This document shows positions 1 through 6,204 of a stretch of 8,841 bases of DNA, piece after piece. The number at the start of each line of letters is the position of its first letter. The first letter of the stretch is position 1. Source of the stretch: Chthoniobacter sp. (GTDB taxonomy: Bacteria; Verrucomicrobiota; Verrucomicrobiia; Chthoniobacterales; Chthoniobacteraceae); the NCBI GenBank assembly GCA_025352865.1, contig JANXSB010000254.1:1-8841 (forward strand), written 5' to 3'. Below the pieces are notes generated by a model. That model had not been told where the DNA came from and ran no database searches. It saw only the letters and a program-made list of their open reading frames with translations. The translations under genes and the position numbers were made by a program.

Positions 1-412
1 CTTCGCGACAGACGGAACGATAAGTGAGCGCGAGAAGCTGTGCTGACGTCGCTGTAAAGTCTGCCGTCTCAAGACATGAAAACAATTCTGAATCGTGTCT
101 GCGGCAGAATCCGGGGAAAGTCACCGCGGCTTTCTCGCCAACACCGACTTTCCGAGGTTCTATACACGCGTCGTTTCTTGCAAGGCTATTGGTCCCGATC
201 TCAAACGTAATTACGCGGTTAGTTTCGTCAGCAATTTTCCTCAGCCACGATTCGGCAAGCAGGTGTGAAGCAATTGGCGGTTCTCTGCACTCATCCAATG
301 AAGACATGCACTGCCCGAAAGGTCCTCTTTGCTGAATGGCTTGCATTTCTTTCATCATGTCAAAGAACTCTCCTAGCTTTTCTTGCGGCAGTTTTGTTCC
401 TTCAAGTTTCAT
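1..412 (-). CDS. Partial hypothetical protein with a C-x6-C / SH / FCxxHD signature (3' end outside the window)
   Basis: The minus strand from ATG 412-410 to the left edge reads 137 codons with no stop. The text is protein-like, not shadow-like. It has C35-x6-C42, then SH at 49-50 in IASHLLAESWLRKIA, then GFCRRHDSELF at 101-111 (C103, H106, D107), then a helix ending LTYRSVCRE at the edge. From memory, a family of uncharacterised proteins carries the same FCxxHD...LF...E...YR..C.E pattern after an SH motif. The spaced Cys/His residues could bind zinc or form an HNH-like core, which is an inference. GC is near 49%, lower than the core genes, consistent with acquired DNA. I see no good Shine-Dalgarno sequence. 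An in-frame ATG at 568-566 would add 52 residues, but that stretch is low-complexity and arginine/proline-rich, so 412 is preferred. The function is unknown, and cargo of the integrated element is the likely setting. Confidence 0.72.
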   Translation of the reverse strand, partial: MKLEGTKLPQEKLGEFFDMMKEMQAIQQRGPFGQCMSSLDECREPPIASHLLAESWLRKIADETNRVITFEIGTNSLARNDACIEPRKVGVGEKAAVTFPGFCRRHDSELFSCLETADFTATSAQLLALTYRSVCRE

Positions 413-627
413 GTGTTTGGAAGGGAAGTCTTTTACCCTCGTTGCGTAGTTGAGGACTTGGCAACGCCGTATTTGCGCGGGGAAGCTGAGCTTCGTGGTG
501 AGGGGTGGGACGGCCTGGAGCCAGTGCGGCGTCGCGTGAATGGTTGGCGAGGCGGGCGCACAGCACATTTACGGCGGTCTGTTTCATTCTGTTTGACTTG
601 TTCGTTGTGATCGTTTAGGGCTTTCCC
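413..627. other. Divergent intergenic region between the edge gene and the HTH gene
   Basis: This 215-bp gap separates the minus-strand edge gene from the plus-strand HTH gene and so should hold both promoters. A TTGACT at 593-598 resembles a -35 box for the plus-strand gene, but no convincing -10 lies 16-18 bp downstream. An AGGG at 617-620, seven bases before the ATG at 628, is a plausible ribosome binding site. The left portion is GC-rich and has open frames on both strands, none with recognisable protein character. I see no tRNA or strong hairpin. Confidence 0.4.
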
Positions 628-1002
628 ATGCCAAAAAGCGAGCCGAAGTCCAAAACCGAGAAAAAGAGTCCCGCAACCGACCGGGAACCGACCAAGGTGT
701 TCTACCCGCCTGCCCGTCCCGTGCCTCCGCCTCACCCGGCAGATTCGGAAATCCCGCGGGTCGAAGCCTTTTTAGAAGAGGCGAAAAACGAACCGAAGCG
801 GAAATTGATCACCGATCATATTGGTACAATCGTGGTCCTGCGCGACGAAAAGAGGTTCACTTTCCGCGCCATCGCTGAATGGCTGACCGAGAGGGGAATT
901 GAAGCCGATCACAGCGCCGTCTATCGGGCCTACCTGGCTGCCATTCCCGAAGAGAAGCGCGACCCGCGCGAGGATTGGGGAGACGTGGACTTGCCGGAAT
1001 AA
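628..1002 (+). CDS. Small helix-turn-helix protein of the mobile element
   Basis: This 124-aa protein has an ATG seven bases after an AGGG ribosome-binding-like site. It falls into two parts. Residues 1-45 are basic and proline-rich (many K, E and P, then PPARPVPPPHP) and are probably disordered. Residues 46-108 look helical and end in a helix-turn-helix-like stretch, FTFRAIAEWLTERGI followed by SAVYRAYLAAIP at about 77-106. That pattern, an 'is this the site' helix then a turn then an S/T-xx-YR recognition helix, is common in small DNA-binding proteins of plasmids and integrative elements. The C-terminus is acidic (DWGDVDLPE). It lies 30 bp upstream of the excisionase-like gene on the same strand and is probably co-transcribed with it. 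Regulation or accessory DNA binding is inferred, and no family name is recognised. Confidence 0.7.
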   Translation: MPKSEPKSKTEKKSPATDREPTKVFYPPARPVPPPHPADSEIPRVEAFLEEAKNEPKRKLITDHIGTIVVLRDEKRFTFRAIAEWLTERGIEADHSAVYRAYLAAIPEEKRDPREDWGDVDLPE

Positions 1003-1032
1003 TTTGGTCCCACGAACTGCCCCACCCGCGCC

Positions 1033-1221
1033 ATGAAAGCTGAAAACTTCAAACCGCAAAAAGCGTCCTACACTATCAAGGAGGCATGCGTTTATCTCAC
1101 CATGAGCGACAAGACCATCCGCCGTCTGATCGCACGCGGCCTTCTACGCACAAGCAAGGCGCTGGCAAAGATTCACATTCTTGGCGAGGACGTGGAAACG
1201 CTTTTCGAGCGCACCTGCTAG
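1033..1221 (+). CDS. Excisionase-like HTH_17/MerR-type DNA-binding protein
   Basis: This 62-aa protein has the layout of the 'DNA-binding, excisionase family' HTH_17 domain. It reads YTIKEACVYLTMSDKTIRRLIARGLL at residues 13-38 (split here as YTIKEACVYL and TMSDKTIRRLIARGLL), then a short beta wing (KIHIL) and a final helix, GEDVETLFER. Proteins of this size and fold act as recombination directionality factors (Xis) or small regulators, often beside an integrase gene. Here the integrase is adjacent but convergent, with only 3 bp between the two stop codons. Xis and int more often share a strand. The upstream HTH gene ends 30 bp before the start and may supply the transcript, and no Shine-Dalgarno is obvious. 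The Xis role is likely from context. A transcriptional regulator is the alternative. Confidence 0.75.
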   Translation: MKAENFKPQKASYTIKEACVYLTMSDKTIRRLIARGLLRTSKALAKIHILGEDVETLFERTC

Positions 1222-1224
1222 CCC

Positions 1225-2337
1225 TCACGCCGCCACTGAATTTTGAAAACGCACGATCTTCCCCTCGGCCCGCGCGATCTGCTCCGCCTCGTAGGCGTTT
1301 TTGTTCGCGCGGATTACGTTCGAGTAGGTGTCCATGATGAGCTTGCCGCCGTCGCTGTGCCCCTGCCATTCCGCAACCTGCTTCACGTCCACCCCGGCAT
1401 CGAGCTGGGCGACGATCCGAAAGCTGCGCAAATTGCGGGGAGTGAAATGCAAAAACCCAAGGGCGGCGGAGGCGCGCGTAAGAATGTCGTGGCAGCGCGC
1501 GGTTTTGAACAGTTTGCCGCTGTCCTTCCGGCGCGGCTCAAGAAACGCGCGTACGTTGGAAAAAAGCGGGATCGTGAAAGCTTTTTGGGTCTTCACGCGT
1601 CGCACGTTGATTTTGCCAGCCGTCCAGTCGATGTCCTCCCACCGCAGCACCGCCGCCTCCGCGGTGCCCATCCCGGCCAGGGCGAGGAATTCAATCGCGT
1701 CCGCCCCAGCCGCATCCCCGTGATTGAATTTGCAGCCGCGAATTCGCCCGAGGATCGCCGCAAGTTGGTCGGCGGTGGGAATGTTGCGCACCACATCCTG
1801 TTTCTTTTTCCGCGGCACCAGTTCTTTCGAGAAAATGCCGGGTGCGGGAATCACCCGATCCACCACCGCGAGCCAGAAAACCTTGGCGAGCACGCGGCGG
1901 TAGCCGTTAAAAGAAAGGTGCCGCATGTGGCCCCCGTGTTTCGTGAACCACGCCGCGATTTCGGAGGGACGGACCTTGACCACCGGCACGCTCATCCCGC
2001 GTTCAAAGGTGTTTTCAAAATGCCGGAGAATGGTTTCGTAGAACTTCAGAGTGTTAGGCTTACCGGTAAAAGTGGCACGAGCGCGGGCGAACAGTCCGGC
2101 GAGCGTCAAATCGGCCCCGGAGGCGTCCGTCTCGGCGAGCGTTTTCAGCCATTCGGCGAGCTTGCGATCCGCTACTTTTCGATCCGCGGTTTCGAGGGCG
2201 CGGAGGCGTCGCTTGCCGTCGATTTTACGCCGTCCGTAATACATCAAGTTCTCGCGGTTGCGGTAGAGGTTTGGCGCGACCTTTTCGAGCAAGGCGAGCG
2301 TGCCGCGGGATTTTTGGGGTTCGTGCTTCGTTTTCAT
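1225..2337 (-). CDS. Atypical tyrosine recombinase/integrase lacking Arg I
   Basis: This 370-aa site-specific recombinase probably moves the element. An N-terminal SAM-like core-binding domain spans about residues 75-170, with basic stretches before it that could be an arm-binding region (YYGRRKIDGKRRLRALET). The catalytic domain runs from about 185. Visible active-site residues are K249/K252 in the VKTQKAFTIPL hairpin, R304 in box II (TPRNLR), H327 in WQGHSDGG and the nucleophile Y338 in MDTYSNV. Two positions are unusual. The TGxR of box I reads AGMG, leaving G224 where Arg I is expected. The box II histidine is R301. From memory, a clade of integrases in Verrucomicrobiota and Planctomycetota shows GxGxAEA and EWQGHxDGG in these places, so this may be a functional variant and not decay. 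The reading frame is intact. ATG 2337 is chosen over GTG 2379 because the extra 14 codons lie in a direct-repeat region. Confidence 0.9.
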   Translation of the reverse strand: MKTKHEPQKSRGTLALLEKVAPNLYRNRENLMYYGRRKIDGKRRLRALETADRKVADRKLAEWLKTLAETDASGADLTLAGLFARARATFTGKPNTLKFYETILRHFENTFERGMSVPVVKVRPSEIAAWFTKHGGHMRHLSFNGYRRVLAKVFWLAVVDRVIPAPGIFSKELVPRKKKQDVVRNIPTADQLAAILGRIRGCKFNHGDAAGADAIEFLALAGMGTAEAAVLRWEDIDWTAGKINVRRVKTQKAFTIPLFSNVRAFLEPRRKDSGKLFKTARCHDILTRASAALGFLHFTPRNLRSFRIVAQLDAGVDVKQVAEWQGHSDGGKLIMDTYSNVIRANKNAYEAEQIARAEGKIVRFQNSVAA

Positions 2338-2351
2338 GGCAAGCGAAGCAT

Positions 2352-2376
2352 AGGGAGCACCACAAGGGAGCACCAC
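2352..2376. repeat. Two 12-bp direct repeats upstream of the integrase start
   Basis: AGGGAGCACCAC occurs at 2352-2363 and again at 2365-2376, separated by a single A, so the period is 13 bp. The pair begins 15 bp upstream of the integrase ATG at 2337. Repeats with near-helical spacing beside int are typical of arm-type sites for the recombinase or of sites for a small Xis-like protein, and they could also serve int autoregulation. The role is inferred, while the repeat is read directly. Confidence 0.65.
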
Positions 2377-2402
2377 CACTTTTTTCAGAAATCTACCATT
2401 GC

Positions 2403-2434
2403 CCGCAAATCCCTTTACTCAAAGGCATTTGCGG
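2403..2434. repeat. Inverted repeat between integrase and hydrolase: candidate att core or terminator
   Basis: CCGCAAATCCCTTT (2403-2416) faces AAAGGCATTTGCGG (2421-2434) across a 4-base loop, ACTC. Thirteen of the 14 pairs match, with one C-C mismatch. The plus-strand side continues CATTTTA, a weak T tract, and the minus-strand side has none. It could therefore be a poor terminator for the minus-strand operon, whose last stop lies 5 bp away. Paired arms around a short spacer are also the form of a tyrosine recombinase core site, and the location between int and the last core gene fits that. Confidence 0.6.
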
Positions 2435-2438
2435 CATT

Positions 2439-3464
2439 TTATCTGGTTCCTAATAATAGACTGAGAAACTGTCCGTCGGAAAACTTCGCGTCCTCGCCCT
2501 GCCGGACGACGATCAGCTCCATCGACGGAATCACCAGCAGCCGCTGATAACCCGAACCCACCGACGCCACGAGATCCGTCGGCGCAGCGCGGCAGAGGCA
2601 AGTGTTCCGCCAGTCCTGCTCGTGCCATTTCTTTTCGAGCATGTCCTCGATGTCGAACTCCCGCGCGCCCGCTTCATCGCCCAGCCGGTTGTTCCAAAAG
2701 CCCAGCGCAAACGCGCGATTCGCCGCCGAGCCGCGCAGACATTGCGTGAAAGTGTGCGCGGAAACCACGGGCACGCCCTCGCGCAGCATCAGCGTCCCCA
2801 TGCGCGACCACTGCCGCGCCGTCAGCAGAAATCCCGACGCCAGCAGCGGATTGCCCGCGCGGTCCCGCTTGTAGTTCTGCGGCCCGAAGCCCAGCGGACG
2901 CAGCACCTTTCGCTCGAGAAAATGCACCGGCGTCTCCCCGCGCAGCGCGAGCTTGCGGCGCAAAAGTTCGTGAAAAACCTGGAGCGAACACGGCCCGTAA
3001 ATGAACGCACCGCCCGCCGCCGCCACCTGCGGCACGCACAGCGCGACAGCCGTGCGGTTCGCGACCTCCGCGCTGTGCAGATGATTCTCCGCATCCAGCC
3101 CGCTCGTGAAATCGAGCAGCTCCCGAATCGTGATGCGCGACCGCCCCGCATCGCCGCGCCATTCCGTGATCGTGTCCGCCACGCGATCATCCAGCGAAAA
3201 CATCCCCTCCTCCACCGCCGCGAGCGCCGCGAGATTCCAAAACGCCTTCGTGCCCGAGTAGATTTTGTGCGGCTCCGCCGCCGAGTGCCCATTCGGGTAA
3301 TCCTCGAAGATCCTCTGCCCATGCTGGATCACGAGCAATGCCATACCCCGCCGCGCCGCCGAATACTCCGCCGCCGCCCGCAGATTCACCGACGATAAAT
3401 CCCCCGCCCACGCCGCGCACGTCAGCGCGAAAACCAGCGTCAGAAAAACAGCACGCACATTCAT
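2439..3464 (-). CDS. Exported serine hydrolase, class C beta-lactamase/penicillin-binding-like
   Basis: This 341-aa protein has a Sec signal peptide at residues 1-20 (MNVRAVFLTLVFALTCAAWA, AWA cleavage site), so it probably acts in the periplasm. The SxxK nucleophile box is IYSGTK, with S70 and K73. The second box, usually YxN, reads FIYGPCSLQVF, with Y156 and a Pro where Asn is usual. Later landmarks are GFLLTARQWSRMG at 211-223 and GSGYQRLLVIP at 304-313, in the place of the KTG-like box. The fold covers penicillin-binding proteins, esterases and class C beta-lactamases, so the substrate is not predictable and resistance should not be assumed. The frame is open much further upstream within murJ, but ATG 3464 gives the signal peptide at the N-terminus. 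It begins 43 bp after the murJ stop and is probably the last gene of the operon. The C-terminus ends abruptly in SLLLGTR at the element junction. Confidence 0.85.
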   Translation of the reverse strand: MNVRAVFLTLVFALTCAAWAGDLSSVNLRAAAEYSAARRGMALLVIQHGQRIFEDYPNGHSAAEPHKIYSGTKAFWNLAALAAVEEGMFSLDDRVADTITEWRGDAGRSRITIRELLDFTSGLDAENHLHSAEVANRTAVALCVPQVAAAGGAFIYGPCSLQVFHELLRRKLALRGETPVHFLERKVLRPLGFGPQNYKRDRAGNPLLASGFLLTARQWSRMGTLMLREGVPVVSAHTFTQCLRGSAANRAFALGFWNNRLGDEAGAREFDIEDMLEKKWHEQDWRNTCLCRAAPTDLVASVGSGYQRLLVIPSMELIVVRQGEDAKFSDGQFLSLLLGTR

Positions 3465-3507
3465 CGCGCGGAAAACTGCCACAGCGCGTCCGCGCTGCAA
3501 ATCCGGC

Positions 3508-5124
3508 TCACGCGCGCTTCGTGAATCTCCCGAGCTTCCGCCGCACCATCGCCGCCACGTCATCCAACTCCTCGATCCGCAGCAAAAAGGCCACCGCGAA
3601 AAACGCCGCACCCGCGACCCCGATCGTCGCGAACAGCGCCACCGCCTTTCCCGCCACACCCACGTGCGCCGCCACCGGCAGCGCCCACCGCAGCGCGCTC
3701 CAGCACACCGCGCCGAGCGCCGTCGCAGCGACCGCCAGCTTCGCCAGCGTCGCCGCCATCTGCCGCGTCTCCAACCGCTCCACATGCCGACGCATGAGCG
3801 CATAGAGCATTGCGAAATTCGTCAGCGCCACCAGCCCCGTCGAGAGCGCCAGACCTCGGTGCCCCCAGCCGAGATGAAACGTGAACCACTGGTTCAAGCC
3901 GTAGTTCACCGCGATGGAAAAAAAGCTCACCAGCATCGGCGTGTTCCGTTTTCCCAGCGCGTAGAAAGCGGGCGCGAGCACCTTGATCCCCGCATACGCG
4001 CACAGCCCCACGGCGTAGAACTGGAGCGCCTCCGCGGCGTGCTGCGTGTCGAGCGGCGTGAATTTCCGGCGCTCATAAATCAGCCCGATGATCGGCTGCG
4101 CCAGCACCATCAGCCCGATCGTGCTCGGGATCGTCAGCACGAAAGCCAGCCGCATTCCCTTCGCCAAAATCGAGCGAAACTCCGCCGTGTTTCCCGCCGC
4201 CGCGCTCCGCGAAATCACCGGCAGTGTGACCGTGCCAATCGCCACGCCGAAGATGCCGATGGGCAGTTGCATCAGCCGGAATGCGTAGTTCAGCCAGCTC
4301 ACCGCACCGTCGCCGAGATGCGACGCGAAGTTGCCATTCACCATCACATTCACCTGCACCGCGCTCGCCGCGATGACCGCCGGCCCCATCAGCAAAAGGA
4401 TGCGCCGCACGCCCGGATCGCGCCACGCAAAGTCCGGGCGAAAGCGAAAGCCCGCGCGCCGCAGCGCTGGAAACTGCACCACGAGTTGCATCGTCCCACC
4501 GATCAATGTCCCGACGGAAATCCCGATCAGCGACCCCACGCCATACTGCTTCGTGCCAAACGCCGGATCGAGCATCCACGCCAGCGCCACGCCGCCGACA
4601 ATCGAGCCGATGTTGAAAAACGTGGACGCCATCGCCGGCATGCCGAAGACATTTTTCGCATTCAGCATCCCCATCACCAGCGCCGCCAGCGAGACCAGCG
4701 CGATGAACGGAAACATGATCCGCGTCAGCAAAATCGCCGTCTGCATTTTCTCCGCATCAAAACCCGCCGCGAGCACACGCATGAGCTGCGGCGCGAGCGC
4801 GATGCCGAGCAGCGTCACCGCCGACATGAAGACCGCCGTCAGCGTTGCCACCTTGTTCGCCAGCCCCCACGCCTCCTCGTCGCCGCCCGTTGTAATCTTT
4901 TCCGAAAACGTGGTGATGAACGCCGTCGAGAGCGCGCCCTCCGCAAAAAGATCGCGCAGCAGATTCGGCGCACGAAACGCCGCGATGAACGCATCCATCC
5001 CCGCGCTCGCGCCAAACAGCGCGGCGAAAACCTGCTCGCGCACCAGCCCCAGCAACCGGCTCGACATCACCGCGAGGCTCACGAGCCCCGCGGACTTTGT
5101 GCTGATTTTATTCGGTGCGGCCAT
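3508..5124 (-). CDS. murJ: Lipid II flippase MurJ (MviN family)
   Basis: This 538-aa polytopic inner-membrane protein of the MOP superfamily moves the peptidoglycan precursor lipid II to the periplasmic face. The N-terminus carries the family signature SSRLLGLVREQVFAALFG, then MDAFIAAFRAPNLLRDLFAEGALS. Residues shown to be essential in E. coli MurJ (R18, R24, D39, R52) align with R23, R29, D44 and R57 here. The AFRLMQLPIGIFGVAIGT segment at 281-298 matches the ADRLMEFP region, with R283 in place of R270. Many hydrophobic segments run throughout, about 14 as expected, and the length is normal. ATG 5124 lies three bases after the tsaC stop, so the two are almost certainly co-transcribed. A family-level alternative such as Wzx is unlikely given the N-terminal motif. 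Confidence 0.96.
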   Translation of the reverse strand: MAAPNKISTKSAGLVSLAVMSSRLLGLVREQVFAALFGASAGMDAFIAAFRAPNLLRDLFAEGALSTAFITTFSEKITTGGDEEAWGLANKVATLTAVFMSAVTLLGIALAPQLMRVLAAGFDAEKMQTAILLTRIMFPFIALVSLAALVMGMLNAKNVFGMPAMASTFFNIGSIVGGVALAWMLDPAFGTKQYGVGSLIGISVGTLIGGTMQLVVQFPALRRAGFRFRPDFAWRDPGVRRILLLMGPAVIAASAVQVNVMVNGNFASHLGDGAVSWLNYAFRLMQLPIGIFGVAIGTVTLPVISRSAAAGNTAEFRSILAKGMRLAFVLTIPSTIGLMVLAQPIIGLIYERRKFTPLDTQHAAEALQFYAVGLCAYAGIKVLAPAFYALGKRNTPMLVSFFSIAVNYGLNQWFTFHLGWGHRGLALSTGLVALTNFAMLYALMRRHVERLETRQMAATLAKLAVAATALGAVCWSALRWALPVAAHVGVAGKAVALFATIGVAGAAFFAVAFLLRIEELDDVAAMVRRKLGRFTKRA

Positions 5125-5127
5125 CGG

Positions 5128-6183
5128 CTATTTCGGATGCGCCGCTTTGCGCAGCCGGTCCATGATCGCCACGCCGAGCCCCGTCTCCGGCAGCTTCTCC
5201 GCGAGGATCACGTCCAGCCCCGCCTCGTCGAGCCGCCGCAGCTTTGCAAAAAGCCCCGCCGCCGCCGCGCGCACGTCGCCCTTTTCGCTCAGCCACTCGA
5301 CCTGCGCGAACCGCCCATAATCGTGCGCCGCCGCCCGCTTCCACGCGAGCAGCCCCGCGCGCACACCGCTGCCCGGCGTCAGCTCGGTCGCGCTGTCGAT
5401 GAGGAAAAGCCGCGTGCCCGGCGCGTAGTGGCTCGCGAGCTGGCCGGGCGCTTCCGGCGACTGACCCGGGCGGGGCGCGAGCGTGGAGAAAAACGCGCGC
5501 ATGTCCGCCTGCGTCACGCCATCGGGCGCGACCTGACTTTCCATCCAGACTTCGGCGAGATCATGCGCCGTGATCGGGCCTGCACGCAGCATCCGCAGCC
5601 GGTCGCCCTCCACCGCCACGATCGTGCTTTCCACGCCGTGCTGCGCCGGCCCGCCTTCGAGAATGAGCGGGATGCGCCCCGCGAGTTCCGCATAGACGTG
5701 CTCGCCTGTCGTCGGGCTGATGCGGCCAAATCGGTTCGCGCTCGGCGCGGCCAGCGGCTTTCCGTACCGCTCAATCACCGCGCGAAAAACCGGATGCGCG
5801 CTCATCCGCACGGCGACCGTCCCGAGACCCGCCGTCACGATGTCCGGCACGACCGCGCGGCGCGGCAGCACCAGCGTCAGCGGGCCCGGCCAGAAACGCT
5901 CGGTGAGCACCGCCACGAGTGCCTGGCTTTCCGTCGGAATTTCCACCAGCTCCTCCAGCCAGCCAGGCGTCGGCAGATGCACGATCAGCGGATCGAAAAA
6001 CGGCCGCTCCTTCGCTTCAAAAATCTTCGCCACTGCCTCGGGTCGCAGCGCATCGGCGGCCAGCCCGTACACCGTTTCCGTCGGCAGCGCCACCGGCTCG
6101 CCCGAGGCCAGGACCTCCGCCGCCCGCGCCACCGCCGCGTCGAAAAGCTCCGGCGTGTCGGTGGAAAAAAGAACGGTCTCCAT
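5128..6183 (-). CDS. tsaC: Threonylcarbamoyl-AMP synthase, Sua5-type (TsaC/YwlC)
   Basis: The enzyme uses L-threonine, bicarbonate and ATP to make threonylcarbamoyl-AMP, the first step of t6A37 modification of ANN-decoding tRNAs in the cytoplasm. The YrdC domain (about 10-205) shows PTETVYGLA at 34-42, the KxR pair K58/R60 in AKERPFFDPLIVH, WPGPLT at 98-103, APSAN at 146-150 with SPT at 156-158, and GVESTIV at 183-189. The linker APGQLASHYAP at 245-255 matches the SPGxxxxHYAP loop that links to the Sua5 domain, which fills residues 256-351. At 351 aa this is the long two-domain form, not the short TsaC of E. coli. ATG 6183 begins 21 bp after the purK stop. No fault is visible. Confidence 0.96.
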   Translation of the reverse strand: METVLFSTDTPELFDAAVARAAEVLASGEPVALPTETVYGLAADALRPEAVAKIFEAKERPFFDPLIVHLPTPGWLEELVEIPTESQALVAVLTERFWPGPLTLVLPRRAVVPDIVTAGLGTVAVRMSAHPVFRAVIERYGKPLAAPSANRFGRISPTTGEHVYAELAGRIPLILEGGPAQHGVESTIVAVEGDRLRMLRAGPITAHDLAEVWMESQVAPDGVTQADMRAFFSTLAPRPGQSPEAPGQLASHYAPGTRLFLIDSATELTPGSGVRAGLLAWKRAAAHDYGRFAQVEWLSEKGDVRAAAAGLFAKLRRLDEAGLDVILAEKLPETGLGVAIMDRLRKAAHPK

Positions 6184-6204
6184 GAGTCGGCGGCGATTTG
6201 CGAA

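Larger units (their letters stand above)
1..2435. mobile_element. End of an integrated element, boundary near 2435 (other end outside the window)
   Basis: An integrase gene, an excisionase-like gene, a small HTH gene and a lower-GC orphan gene lie together between the left edge and the 3' end of a conserved-style operon. The integrase lies nearest the core genes with its 5' end toward them, as expected for int next to its attachment site. The right boundary near 2435 is inferred from the inverted repeat at 2403-2434 and from the hydrolase stop codon at 2439. No duplicated att sequence can be shown because the other end is not present. Confidence applies to the element, less so to the exact end. 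Confidence 0.55.

Noticed and set aside
24..335. A 103-codon plus-strand frame at the left edge
   Set aside because: It lies opposite the edge gene, whose minus-strand reading has spaced Cys/His motifs and normal amino-acid use. The plus reading has neither.
413..480. Possible integron attC-like site (GTTGCGTAG...GGCAACG)
   Set aside because: The sequences do not fit the GTTRRRY/RYYYAAC core sites and no second copy is visible.
413..568. Upstream extension of the edge gene to an ATG at 568-566
   Set aside because: It is in frame and open, but the 52 extra residues are low-complexity, and a jump in base composition separates them from the motif-bearing part. Kept as a possibility only.
2403..2434. 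Rho-independent terminator as the sole explanation of the inverted repeat
   Set aside because: The minus-strand side, where the operon ends, lacks a T tract, and the plus-strand side has only CATTTTA. Retained as an alternative, not as the main call.
1243..2547. A 434-codon plus-strand open frame opposite the integrase
   Set aside because: The integrase strand carries conserved recombinase motifs. The antisense text shows none and runs past the element boundary into the hydrolase.
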